DNA of 64,000 bases from Thermomicrobiales bacterium (GCA_023957115.1 JAMLHN010000009.1:1-64000); one strand, 5' to 3'. Positions 52,080 through 61,080 are shown, numbered from the stretch's first letter. Program-made: numbers and translations. Notes: generated by a model not told the origin, from the letters alone.

Positions 52080-52997
52080 ATGCTCCCCTTTCTGGCCCGG
52101 CGAACGGTACGGATGTTCTTCATCCTGCTCATTGCGTCCATCGTCGTCTTCTACTCACTTCGGTTCGCGCCCGGGGATCCCACCGGCGCCGCACTCAATC
52201 CGCTTGCCCTTGAAGAGGTGCGCGAGGCGTACCGGCACCGGCTCGGGCTCGATCGACCGGTTTATCAGCAGTACTTCACCTTCTTGGGGAACCTCGTGCG
52301 GGGGGATTTGGGCGTCTCGATCATCAACGGAGAGCGCATCTCGAACCTGCTCTGGTCCTACGGCAAGAACTCGCTGATTCTCGGTCTCAGCGCCGTCGTG
52401 CTGACGTACGGCATCGGGATACCGCTGGGGCTGCTTGCGGCGGCCAGGCGGAATACCTGGATCGACCATCTGACGTCAACGTTCGCCGCTGTGCTCATGG
52501 GGATTCCGAACTTCTGGCTCGCCCTGTTGCTCGTCTACCTCTTCAGCTCGGAGCTGAGATGGCTCCCCTCGTCGGGAAGTGGCGGCTGGAAGTACCTCGT
52601 CATGCCGGCAATCGTCCTGGCGGCGGAAGGGATCGCGGTTACCGCGCGGATGATGCGCTCGGCGATGCTGGAGCAGCTCGGGCAGGATTTCGTGCGCACG
52701 CATCGGGCCAAAGGATTGAGCGAATGGACGGTGGTCGGTCGCCGTGTTGCCCGTACGGCCCTGATTCCGGTCATCTCCCTGGCGGGACTGCGCTTCGGTT
52801 GGTTGATCGGTTACGCCCTGGTCGTCGAAACGATCTTCCGCTGGCCCGGCATCGGCTACTTGCTGGTCGACTCCGTATTGCGCAGAGACTATCCGGTCGC
52901 CCAGTTCTTCTCGCTTGTGCTGGTCTTCGTCGTGGTGCTCTCGAATCTCTTTGCGGACATCCTATACGGACTGGCCGATCCACGGGTGCGCGTGTAA
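52080..52997 (+). CDS. ABC transporter permease, DppB type
   Basis: A 305-residue inner-membrane permease of the dipeptide/nickel type, six membrane segments. The N-terminus MLPFLARRTVRMFFILLIAS and the EAA loop RTHRAKGLSEWTVVGRRVAR are diagnostic, as is ETIFRWPGIGYLLVDSVLRR. It is followed without a gap by the second permease. No ATPase gene is nearby. Confidence 0.92.
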   Translation: MLPFLARRTVRMFFILLIASIVVFYSLRFAPGDPTGAALNPLALEEVREAYRHRLGLDRPVYQQYFTFLGNLVRGDLGVSIINGERISNLLWSYGKNSLILGLSAVVLTYGIGIPLGLLAAARRNTWIDHLTSTFAAVLMGIPNFWLALLLVYLFSSELRWLPSSGSGGWKYLVMPAIVLAAEGIAVTARMMRSAMLEQLGQDFVRTHRAKGLSEWTVVGRRVARTALIPVISLAGLRFGWLIGYALVVETIFRWPGIGYLLVDSVLRRDYPVAQFFSLVLVFVVVLSNLFADILYGLADPRVRV

Positions 52998-53936
52998 ATG
53001 TGCGCCGCTGAGTCGCCGCTCACCGATATCTCCGTCCTCGCCGAGCAAGAGACGGCGCCTCCGTATGCCAGCCGCAGTCCGCTAGCGGAAAGCTGGCGTT
53101 CGCTGAAGCGCAATCGCGGCGCGCTGATCGGTCTTCTCGTCGTTCTCTGCTACCTCATCGTGGGGATCGTCGGCCAGATCGCGTTCCGCAATCCCGGGAT
53201 CCTGCCACACGACTACGCGACGCAGGATCTGATGGGCACATTCCAGAAACCGGGGGCCACCGGGCACCTGCTCGGTACCGATCAGCTTGGGCGGGATATG
53301 CTGAGCCGCCTGGTGGTCGGGATCGGGATCTCACTGGCCGTTGGATTCGGCGTGACGGCGATTTCGATGGTCATTGGCCTCCTTGCCGGTTCGATTGCCG
53401 GTTTTCGGCCCGGTTGGCCGGACACGATCATCAGCGCCATCATCGAGATCACGTGGGGATTCCCGCTCATCCTGATTGCGATCATCATTGCTGGCGCCCT
53501 GGGGCCGGGATTGACGTCGATCGTGCTCGCCATTGCGCTCATCAACTGGGCCGGGTTCGCACGCCTGATCCGCGGCGAGGTCATGGTGCTGCGCAACCAG
53601 GAATTCGTCCAGGCGGCACGGGCAACCGGTGTCGGAGACTGGCGCATTCTCCGGCGGCACATCCTGCCCCACACAGTTGCCCCTGCCCTGGTCATGGCGT
53701 CCTACTATGTCGCCGCGGCCATCATTGCCGAGGCAGCATTCTCGTTCATCGGACTGGGGGCTCAGCCACCGACACCGAGTCTCGGCGCCATGATTGCCGA
53801 TGGCCGAAACTACATCCTGCTCGATCACTGGATCTCGACGATTCCGGGTTTGACGATAGTCCTCATCGTCGTCGCGCTCAATTTGCTCGGCGATGGTTTA
53901 CGAGATATGTTCGATCCGCGGTTGCGAAACCGATAA
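52998..53936 (+). CDS. ABC transporter permease, DppC type
   Basis: A 312-residue partner permease. It has the DppC features GHLLGTDQLGRDMLSRLVVG and the EAA loop FVQAARATGVGDWRILRRHI, then AAIIAEAAFSFIGLGAQPPT. It begins directly at the stop of the DppB-type gene. The expected DppD/DppF ATPases are missing downstream; a frameshifted PPOX gene follows instead, so the transporter must use ATPases from elsewhere or is incomplete. Confidence 0.92.
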   Translation: MCAAESPLTDISVLAEQETAPPYASRSPLAESWRSLKRNRGALIGLLVVLCYLIVGIVGQIAFRNPGILPHDYATQDLMGTFQKPGATGHLLGTDQLGRDMLSRLVVGIGISLAVGFGVTAISMVIGLLAGSIAGFRPGWPDTIISAIIEITWGFPLILIAIIIAGALGPGLTSIVLAIALINWAGFARLIRGEVMVLRNQEFVQAARATGVGDWRILRRHILPHTVAPALVMASYYVAAAIIAEAAFSFIGLGAQPPTPSLGAMIADGRNYILLDHWISTIPGLTIVLIVVALNLLGDGLRDMFDPRLRNR

Positions 53937-53959
53937 TTCCCCAACAAAGGAGGCATTCC

Positions 53960-54455
53960 GTGTCCGAAGAAACGAATCAGGAATGGCGTGGCAAGGTTGG
54001 CAAGCTCTCCGACGAGGAGATGAACGAGTTCCTCTCGACTGATGTGCTTTGCCGGCTTGGCGTCCTGGATGACGAGGGCTGGCCGTACGTCGTACCCGTC
54101 TGGTTCCTTTACAAGGACGGCGGGTTCTATCGTCCCGCGAGCGGTCCGATTGGGCCAAGTTCTGGAAAACGACAAAGCGGGTCTATCTCGACATCGACGA
54201 GCCAGGCTCACCCTTCGCAAGGTGCTGGTGAAGGGTGAGGCCGAGCTCATCGAACGACCGAATGTCGGAGGCAGGTGGGTCGAGATCGCCAACGAGATGT
54301 CGTATCGCTATCTCGGACCGCATGGTCCCGACTATCTGATTCCCACCCTCACCGAACCGCGCTGGCTCTTCTTCGTGAAGCCAGTCTCGATGAAGACCTG
54401 GCAGGGCGTCGATTGGGCCAAGCGCTACAAGCACGAAGGCTGGGGTGTCAGCTGA
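53960..54455 (+). pseudogene. Pyridoxamine-phosphate-oxidase-like flavoprotein gene, two frameshifts
   Basis: A PPOX-superfamily (split-barrel flavin-binding) protein. GTG 53960 follows AAAGGAGG. The N-terminal frame reads LCRLGVLDDEGWPYVVPVWF, the middle RERSDWAKF and VYLDIDEPGSPF lie in a second frame, and KVLVKGEAELIERPNVGGRW to the stop lies in a third. Adding one C at 54134-54136 and one C at 54216 gives an unbroken 165-residue protein. Homology is good in every part, so the gene is whole apart from these two single-base losses. It follows the permease by 23 bases. Confidence 0.75.
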
Positions 54456-55078
54456 GCGCGAAGGTTCCCGACCCACGGCCGGTTGCCCTTCCACTTGCCG
54501 GTGGCGAGATCGTCACCGGCATCGAGTGGAAAGCCGATGACACAGCACTTCTTTTCCTGCATGACCCTGACGACGAGCTGGCGCTCGATTCGTGGGGCGC
54601 GTGGCCAGATCGTTTCGCCCAGCTCGGGTATTCGGTCCTGGTCGTCGATCTTCCGGCCGATCACGCGGCGGCGGCAGTTGCCACCGCGCTTGGATACCTG
54701 AGACATTCCTGCGAACGGCGTCTCCTGGTGATCGCCGCCGGCGCGACCGTATCGATGCTCGGCGAACAATCCGCGGATGCGTTCGTCCTGGTGGCGCCGC
54801 GCGTGGCCGGAATCGAGCCATCTGTCCTGGGAGTCACCCCAAAGCTGATCGTCGCCGGAACTGCCGATCCGGTCTCTTATGCGCCGGTGGAAACGTTTGC
54901 GCGCGGTTGTCGCGGATGGTCGTTGCTCAGCACGTTCGCGGCCGAAAACTCGGTCGAAGCACTGATGGAGGGGCGTCACGCGACGCAGGCCGGCTCGCAA
55001 ATCGCAAGTTTCCTGCAGGAGCACCGAACCGCTACGCCTGCCGCGGCTTCGCGTAGCCGGAGACGAATTCCCAGATAA
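54452..55078 (+). CDS. Alpha/beta-hydrolase-like protein lacking a clear nucleophile
   Basis: A 208-residue protein with alpha/beta hydrolase-like order: LLFLHDPDDELALDSWGAWP, FAQLGYSVLVVDLPADHAAA, then LLVIAAGATVSMLG where the nucleophile elbow should be, and PKLIVAGTADPVSY. No GxSxG is seen, so it may be non-catalytic. There is no ATG, GTG or TTG at the natural beginning. A CTG at 54452 overlaps the PPOX stop as CTGA, which would be an unusual start; the boundary is therefore uncertain. It overlaps the convergent esterase gene by 47 bases. Confidence 0.5.
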   Translation: MSAKVPDPRPVALPLAGGEIVTGIEWKADDTALLFLHDPDDELALDSWGAWPDRFAQLGYSVLVVDLPADHAAAAVATALGYLRHSCERRLLVIAAGATVSMLGEQSADAFVLVAPRVAGIEPSVLGVTPKLIVAGTADPVSYAPVETFARGCRGWSLLSTFAAENSVEALMEGRHATQAGSQIASFLQEHRTATPAAASRSRRRIPR

Positions 55079-55955
55079 CGCGTGATGCATCGATCGGCGC
55101 GCCGTCATCGATACTCGGCCAGGCATGCTCCCAGCCGTGAATCACAAGCTGTTCGACGGCGCTGTCGTCAGCGCAATCGGTCCAGGTCGTGATCATGGCG
55201 GCTGCCGAGTCGTCGACGACCGGGTTGCCCACGCAACCATTGGCCGCGACCCACGTATCGACCGCGTAGGATGCCGGCTGGTCGATGCGCTCGTCCTCGA
55301 CCGTGGCTCCGACATGGGGAGATGCTCCGCCCAAAATGGGAACGTTCTGGTCGTCCTCACCGTTCATGATGAGGATCGGAACCGGGTTCTCGGCCGGGCA
55401 GGTATCGGAGTTCAACGCGCCTGCGTACGGAGCCGCGGCCGCGAACAGGTCCGAACGCTCGCATGCGAGGCGGAAGGTCATCATCGCTCCGTTCGAATGT
55501 CCAGCGATGTAGATCCGTGCGGGATCGACCGGATCGTTCGCGATCAACTGTCCAATCAGCTCGGAAATGAACCCGACGTCGTCGATATGCTCTGCATGCG
55601 CGTACGCACAACAGTTGTGTGCGTTCCAGGTCAGCCGTTTCGGCAATCTGCCCGAGCCATCCGGGTAGACGGCAATAAAACCCTCCTCATCAGCAAGATC
55701 CGAAAACCCGGTCGTGCGCTCGATCTGCTTTCCGTTGCCGCCGCCCCCATGGAGAACGATGAGGACGGGAAGCTCACCTGGCGACCCAGCCGCCGGCGGA
55801 ACATGTACACGATAGGTCCGTTCCATACCGTCCACGGTGATGATGCGATCGACCGATACACCGCTTGCGAACGTAAGCTCCGATACCGATCCCCCGGCGG
55901 CGGGCATCAGGATACTCAACGTCAAAATGGCGCAACAGAGCGTTCTCCAGCGCAT
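55032..55955 (-). CDS. Secreted PHB-depolymerase/LpqC-type esterase
   Basis: A 307-residue secreted alpha/beta hydrolase of the polyhydroxybutyrate depolymerase/feruloyl esterase group. A Sec signal peptide (MRWRTLCCAILTLSILMPAA) precedes VLIVLHGGGGNGKQIERTTG, the nucleophile elbow YIAGHSNGAMMTFRLAC, the acid ILIMNGEDDQNVPILGG and the His in HGWEHAWP. The start at ATG 55955 has GAGG upstream; the frame continues upstream without signal-like sequence. Substrate (polyester, aryl ester) cannot be told. Confidence 0.85.
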   Translation of the reverse strand: MRWRTLCCAILTLSILMPAAGGSVSELTFASGVSVDRIITVDGMERTYRVHVPPAAGSPGELPVLIVLHGGGGNGKQIERTTGFSDLADEEGFIAVYPDGSGRLPKRLTWNAHNCCAYAHAEHIDDVGFISELIGQLIANDPVDPARIYIAGHSNGAMMTFRLACERSDLFAAAAPYAGALNSDTCPAENPVPILIMNGEDDQNVPILGGASPHVGATVEDERIDQPASYAVDTWVAANGCVGNPVVDDSAAAMITTWTDCADDSAVEQLVIHGWEHAWPSIDDGAPIDASRVIWEFVSGYAKPRQA

Positions 55956-56027
55956 CGAGCAGATCCTCAGGTCATCGATCAGGTCGTCGACCGGCCGGAC
56001 ACCAGCATGCACCAGCCTCGGCGCCGG

Positions 56028-56744
56028 TCAGCGTCTGATATGCAGCTTCCACGCCAGTATGCCGAACGTTTCCCGGACCATGTATCTGAGCTCAGTTCCG
56101 GATCCTTCACGAATCGGACTGTCGGTCGCGGCGTATCCGTAGGCGGTGAACCCCGCATCGCGGGCGAGCATCTTCGACCGGTAGAGATGGAACCCATCGC
56201 TGACGACGAGCAGGGACTCGACCCCACGTGGTTTCAGGATCTTCTCTACCCCGGCGAAACTGGCGGCGGTATTGCTGCTCACATTCTCCATCAGAACCGC
56301 ATCGGCCGGCACGCCTCGGTCGACGAGGTACGTCTTGCCCGCTTCAGCTTCCGTGAACTGATCGCCAAGCATTCGACCGCCGGTCACGACGATAAGCGGA
56401 GCGTAGCCTTGCCGGTAGAGATCGTATGCCGTATCGAGTCGGGCTCGGAATACCTGGGATGGCACGCCGTTGTATTGGGCTGCGCCCAACACGACGATCA
56501 CGTCCGTGAGATGCGCTTCGCTGGTTCGGGCTTGTTTGAAGACCGCCGCAAAGACGAGGAACGGCGCCACCAGAATCACCAAGGCGATCACGGACACAAT
56601 CCTCCAGACCCAGCGTCGTTTGGGCGGACGCCCTCGCTCGACGTCCACAGCCGAATCCGGCTGCGCGTTTGGCCAGGTCGAAAATGACGGTGGATTCTCT
56701 GAATCACGGTCTGCAGGGATCGGACGGGTTCGAGAATCGGTCAA
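56028..56744 (-). CDS. YdcF/SanA-type DUF218 membrane protein
   Basis: A 238-residue protein with one N-terminal membrane segment (WRIVSVIALVILVAPFLVFA) and an extracytoplasmic DUF218 domain: VIVVLGAAQYNGVPSQVFRA, PLIVVTGGRMLGDQFTEAEA, ENVSSNTAASFAGVEKIL and VVSDGFHLYRSKMLAR. The DUF218 family binds nucleotide-like ligands in some members, and SanA/YdcF affects envelope permeability. It follows the ureohydrolase gene on the same strand. Confidence 0.88.
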   Translation of the reverse strand: MTDSRTRPIPADRDSENPPSFSTWPNAQPDSAVDVERGRPPKRRWVWRIVSVIALVILVAPFLVFAAVFKQARTSEAHLTDVIVVLGAAQYNGVPSQVFRARLDTAYDLYRQGYAPLIVVTGGRMLGDQFTEAEAGKTYLVDRGVPADAVLMENVSSNTAASFAGVEKILKPRGVESLLVVSDGFHLYRSKMLARDAGFTAYGYAATDSPIREGSGTELRYMVRETFGILAWKLHIRR

Positions 56745-56800
56745 GGTTCACTCATGTACTACGGAGATCGAGCTGGTCGACACTCGACCGAGCCGGCAAA

Positions 56801-57952
56801 TTATGCCCCGACTTCAGATTCGCTGCTGGATTCGGGTTCCTGATCGCGCGCCGGACGATGGCCGAGCTTTCCTTCCGCCACCAGGGTGCCCAGAACATCG
56901 CAAATGACGCGAGCAGCCAATAGGGATGTCGTGTCGGCAACATCGTACGGCGGCGAGACCTCCACAACTTCCATGCCACAGATCCCCTCGCGGGTCACAG
57001 AATGCAAGAGGCGGAAGGCCTCTCGCGGAAGGAGACCGCCCGGTTCGGGCGTACCGGTCCCCGGCGCGAATGCCGGGTCGATCGAATCGATATCGAATGA
57101 GAGGAAAACACAGGACGCATTCTTCCAGGCAATCTCGAGCGCCATCTCCGCGACGCGCTCGAGACCATACCGGTCGATATCCGTCATCGTGATCGAGGTC
57201 GCGCCCCGCTCGCGCGCGTTCTTCACCCCATAGCGCGATCCGTTCCAGCCACCGATACCGATCTGGACCAAATTGACCGGCGGCGCATTGGGGATATTGG
57301 TCGCGTGAAAGAAGGGGGTGCCATGCATCCGTTCGTCGATATTGAGCTCCGACATATCGGTGTGCCGGTCGAAATGGATGATGCCGATATTGCCATCCAC
57401 ATACGGAGCCAACCCCCGAACGTCGGGATAGCCGATCGCATGATCGCCACCGAGCACGACCGGGACGGTCGCATGCTCGTGAAGATACGCCACGCCTTTG
57501 TCGATCTGATCGAAGGACTTTTCGATATTGGCCGGAATGACCGTGATATCGCCGGCATCGACCATATCCAGCGATTCGACCAGATCGACCCCGAGCTCGA
57601 AGTTGTATCCAGAATAGAGTGACGAAATCGACCGAATACCCTCCGGCCCAAACCGCGTTCCGGAACGATAGGTCGTACCGGCATCGAGCGGGGCGCCGAC
57701 GAAGACGACATCCGGGCTTTCCAGCGCGCGCATGTCCTCCTGGAACGGAACGCCGAGAAAGGTGGTTGCCGAGGAGTACTTGCCGTTCAGCATCGGATTG
57801 CGGTCGAACAGCGGAATCGACCGGTCGGTGATCGACCAAGCCGATTCGAGCCCGTTCTGCAACGCCTGATCGACAAGCTCCTGCCGGCGCTTGAAGGGAA
57901 TATCCGCCTCCGCTTCGAGCATGCGGGTTCCGTGCAGCTGGCTTCGTTTCAT
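56801..57952 (-). CDS. Ureohydrolase (agmatinase/arginase family), guanidinase-like subgroup
   Basis: A 383-residue dinuclear metal hydrolase of the arginase superfamily. Metal ligands are all present: VVLGGDHAIGYPDV, IIHFDRHTDM and SFDIDSIDPAFAPGTGTPEP. The second motif has FDRH in place of the usual DAH, and a nearby ERMHGTPFFHATNIPNAP is like the guanidine hydrolase GdmH of cyanobacteria (recalled, unchecked), so guanidine is as likely a substrate as agmatine. The start at ATG 57952 follows GAGG. It follows the acyl-CoA synthetase gene. Confidence 0.82.
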   Translation of the reverse strand: MKRSQLHGTRMLEAEADIPFKRRQELVDQALQNGLESAWSITDRSIPLFDRNPMLNGKYSSATTFLGVPFQEDMRALESPDVVFVGAPLDAGTTYRSGTRFGPEGIRSISSLYSGYNFELGVDLVESLDMVDAGDITVIPANIEKSFDQIDKGVAYLHEHATVPVVLGGDHAIGYPDVRGLAPYVDGNIGIIHFDRHTDMSELNIDERMHGTPFFHATNIPNAPPVNLVQIGIGGWNGSRYGVKNARERGATSITMTDIDRYGLERVAEMALEIAWKNASCVFLSFDIDSIDPAFAPGTGTPEPGGLLPREAFRLLHSVTREGICGMEVVEVSPPYDVADTTSLLAARVICDVLGTLVAEGKLGHRPARDQEPESSSESEVGA

Positions 57953-59925
57953 CGGCTCATACCTCGCAAACTCAACACGTTCGCCCACCCAGCGCGGCAA
58001 TTTGCTCGACCGCGGCCGGGTTCTCGAGCGAGGTCAAATCCCCTGTTGGCAGTCCAAGATATGACGCCCGGATGACTCTGCGCATGATCTTGGCATTCGT
58101 GTCTTGGGAAGATCGTCGACGAAAAGGACGACCTTGGCCGCATCGACGCACCAAGCTGACGGCTAATCTCCTGGCGAACCGATTCGGCAAGCTCTGCGGT
58201 CGGCACGAAACCAGGTCGCAACACAGCAAAGACGACGACAGTCTCGCCCTTCAGCTCGTCGGGCACCCCAACTGCGGCGGCTTCTTGCACAGCATCGTGC
58301 GCAACCGCTGCCGATTCGACTTCCGCCGGACCGATCCGCTTGCCCGCCACCTTGAGGGTGTCGTCCGAGCGACCGCGGATGTACCAGAAGCCGTCACTAT
58401 CGACTTCCGCCCAGTCGCCATGCATCCACATACCCGGAATTCGCGACCAATACGTATCCACATAGCGCTCGTCGTCTCGCCAGAACCCGCGCGTCATGCC
58501 GACCCATGGTTGCCGAATCGCCAGCTCACCGACCGATCCGCGCACCGGATTGCCGTCGTCATCCACCACATCGGCCGCCATTCCGGGAACCGGCCCGCTG
58601 AACGCGCATGATTTGATCGGCCGGGCTGTTACGCATCCGACGATACCGCCCCCGGTCTCGGTCCCACCCGAGTAGTTGATGATTGGAAGCTTGCGCTTGC
58701 CAATCTGTTCGAAGTACCACTGCCACGGAACCGGATTCCAGGGCTCCCCGGTCGACCCCAGGATGCGAAGTGACGAGAGGTCGTGTCGCTCGACCCATTC
58801 CGTGCCCTGGGCCATCAGCGCGCGGATCGCCGTCGGAGCCAGCCCCAGGACATTCACGTCGTGCCGCTCGGAAATCTCCCAGAGACGGTCCGGGTTCGGG
58901 TAGTCGGGCGTCCCCTCGAAGATCACAATCGTGGCGCCCAGAAGCAACCCGCCCCCGATCAGCCACGGTCCCATCATCCATCCCAGGTCGGTCAACCAGA
59001 AGATTCGCTCGCCAGCATGGAGATCGAAGAGATACGCGAGATCGTGTGCGGCCTTGATCGGGAATCCAGCATGCACATGCACGGCTCCCTTGGGTTTGCC
59101 CGTGGTGCCCGAGGTGTAGATAACCATGTAGGGATCGTTCGCCGCGATATCACGTTCAGTGAATTCGCTCGATATGCCCTCAATTGCGTCACCCCACCAG
59201 ATGTCACGCCCGTCCTGCATATGCGCCGGCGTCTGCGTCTGGTCGAAGACGATGCATCGTTCGATCGAGGGTGCGGCTGCCATTGCCTCGTCGGCCGTCG
59301 CTTTGAGCGGAACGAGCTTGCCCCGGCGGTTGAACCCGTTAGCCGTAATGAGCACCCTTGCTTCGCCGTCGCGCAACCGAGACGCAACAGCCTCGGCGCC
59401 GTACCCAGAAAACATGGGGATGTAGATCGCTCCGATGAGGCCGCAGGCCAGCACGGCAACCACCGTCTCCGGAATCATCGGCAGAAAAATCCCCACCCGG
59501 TCGCCTTTGCCAACACCCAGATTCTCCAGAGCGTTGGCGAGTTGATTGGTTTCTCGTCGAAGCTGCTCGAAGGTCAGCGAGCGAGTGTCTCCCCCGTCAC
59601 CTTCCCAGATGACCGCGAGCTGATCGGCGCCGCCCCTGATCTCGGCGAGCCGAAAGATATTGGAGACATAGTCGAAACCGGAACCCGGAAACCACTCCGG
59701 CCATTCTTTCCCGCGGTGCATATCGACCGGCTGCTCATAGGGCGGATCGAACGTCAAACCGAGATCGCGCACCACCGCATCCCAATACCCGCCGGGATCG
59801 GCCGCAGACCAATCCTGAAGCCCCTGATAGCCGTCCACGGCGTGCGTGCGCGCAAAGGCGAGCAGGCGACTCTGATTCAAATAGTCTTCGGTTGGATGCC
59901 AGGTAATCTCAGGCTCGGCAGACAT
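57949..59925 (-). CDS. Acetyl/acetoacetyl-CoA synthetase-like ligase, 3' end frameshifted
   Basis: An AMP-forming acyl-CoA synthetase. It has the N-terminal ACS region, VIYTSGTTGKPKGAVHVHAG, the core NYSGGTETGGGIVG and GDWAEVDSDGFWYIRGRSDD, then the hinge. The last 60 or so residues are in the wrong frame as read. One base added at 58136-58137 and one at 58096-58097 gives MRPKVVLFVDDLPKTRNAKI-MRRVIRAS, restoring the catalytic Lys region and ending at 57972; the repaired protein would be 651 residues. ATG 59925. It shares its strand with the ureohydrolase and is probably the first gene of that operon. Confidence 0.85.
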   Translation of the reverse strand: MSAEPEITWHPTEDYLNQSRLLAFARTHAVDGYQGLQDWSAADPGGYWDAVVRDLGLTFDPPYEQPVDMHRGKEWPEWFPGSGFDYVSNIFRLAEIRGGADQLAVIWEGDGGDTRSLTFEQLRRETNQLANALENLGVGKGDRVGIFLPMIPETVVAVLACGLIGAIYIPMFSGYGAEAVASRLRDGEARVLITANGFNRRGKLVPLKATADEAMAAAPSIERCIVFDQTQTPAHMQDGRDIWWGDAIEGISSEFTERDIAANDPYMVIYTSGTTGKPKGAVHVHAGFPIKAAHDLAYLFDLHAGERIFWLTDLGWMMGPWLIGGGLLLGATIVIFEGTPDYPNPDRLWEISERHDVNVLGLAPTAIRALMAQGTEWVERHDLSSLRILGSTGEPWNPVPWQWYFEQIGKRKLPIINYSGGTETGGGIVGCVTARPIKSCAFSGPVPGMAADVVDDDGNPVRGSVGELAIRQPWVGMTRGFWRDDERYVDTYWSRIPGMWMHGDWAEVDSDGFWYIRGRSDDTLKVAGKRIGPAEVESAAVAHDAVQEAAAVGVPDELKGETVVVFAVLRPGFVPTAELAESVRQEISRQLGASMRPRSSFSSTIFPRHECQDHAQSHPGVISWTANRGFDLAREPGRGRANCRAGWANVLSLRGMSR

Positions 59926-60055
59926 CGGTATCCGTTCTTCTCCGTATCGGCGCGAATCGGCTTCAGGCATTCTTGCGCTCGCAATGCATTCGGTCAAGCG
60001 CTGGCCCGCCGGACTACACTGGCAGGGCACAAACGATCGTGATGGACCACGTGTT

Positions 60056-60919
60056 ATGTCATTTCTCAAACGATTCCGCAAACAAAGCGAACCAGTCGAA
60101 CCCGAGCCACCTTCTCCCCCGCCTCCGGCGCCATCGAAGGCGAAGGGGTTTGTCCCTCCGCCGCCGAGGGAGATTGCGCCGGCAAGCTCCGATCCGCGGG
60201 TTCAGCGACTGGAGCAACGTTTACACGCGTTGGAGAACGAGATCGAGCTTGTCGAGCGTTCCGCTGATCCGGACAGTCCGTTCCAGCAGCGCATCACCGT
60301 GCTGGGCGCGACGCTCAGCTCGATCGAGGACGAGATCCGGCGCGCGACTCCGCTCGAACGGCTGGAGCGGCCGTCATTGCCTTCCACGCCGATCGAGAAC
60401 GTGGCCGTCACGCTCGAACCGACGCCGGACGTTCGCTTTTCGATCGATGGCCACCGCTTCGACTACGCGGAGGAAATCGACTGGGCCGAGCGAGGCACGC
60501 AGATCGTCCGCGGCGATCTCCTGCCAGTCGAGCTAAATGTCGATCCGCTGATTCCAACGTCTCTTGACGGCACGATGCGCGCGGAGCTGGCCGCCCATCT
60601 CGACCGCTCGCTGTTCGCGTTCGCGACCGACGCGCGGGACCGCGTAATCGAGGGGCGAGAGCCGCCGAGCGGGGCAACGCTGGCCGATCTGGCCCAACCG
60701 TGCCCGGAATGTGGCGATTGGCAGCTCTGGGGCGGCGTCAGCCCGCGTTGTCTGGAGCACGAAACGCGGCTCCGTGAGCTCGCTGCTGAGCGAGCCCGCA
60801 TCCTCGACGAACGCACCTCAGAACTGGAAGAACGCCAGCGACAGGTCGAGGAGCTTCCGATCCAACGCCGCCGCGTCGCACAGACGCTCGCGGAGATCGA
60901 GGCGCTCCAATCGGCATAA
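60056..60919 (+). CDS. Coiled-coil protein with a cysteine pair, unknown function
   Basis: A 287-residue protein. A basic start (MSFLKRFRKQSEPVEPE), a Pro-rich stretch, and two coiled-coil regions (QRLEQRLHALENEIELVERS and ETRLRELAAERARILDERTS onward to the end) surround a globular part with CPECGDWQLWGGVSPRC, which could hold a zinc. It is cytoplasmic with no membrane segment. It diverges from the acyl-CoA synthetase. I do not recognise it. Confidence 0.65.
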   Translation: MSFLKRFRKQSEPVEPEPPSPPPPAPSKAKGFVPPPPREIAPASSDPRVQRLEQRLHALENEIELVERSADPDSPFQQRITVLGATLSSIEDEIRRATPLERLERPSLPSTPIENVAVTLEPTPDVRFSIDGHRFDYAEEIDWAERGTQIVRGDLLPVELNVDPLIPTSLDGTMRAELAAHLDRSLFAFATDARDRVIEGREPPSGATLADLAQPCPECGDWQLWGGVSPRCLEHETRLRELAAERARILDERTSELEERQRQVEELPIQRRRVAQTLAEIEALQSA

Positions 60920-61029
60920 CGAGCAATCGTCATTTCGAGCTTGTCCAGAAATCTCTCGTTGCCCGCATCCCAGTCTTCGATCCGAGCGCCGCGTTACCGG
61001 GAAACACTACGGAACGCGGCTGACAACAC

Positions 61030-61080
61030 GGGGATATCAACCACATGCCCTATGGTCACCGGCCCTGTGCCGGCGACCAC
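61030..61080. repeat. Dispersed hairpin repeat, copy 2
   Basis: A second copy of the element at 15831-15878, inverted. A ten-base stem with one mismatch (ggtcaccggc with gccggcgacc, loop CCTGT) is preceded by GGGGATATC 24 bases upstream. It lies in the gap between the convergent coiled-coil protein gene and the YdeI-like gene, again just past a coding end. Confidence 0.6.
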
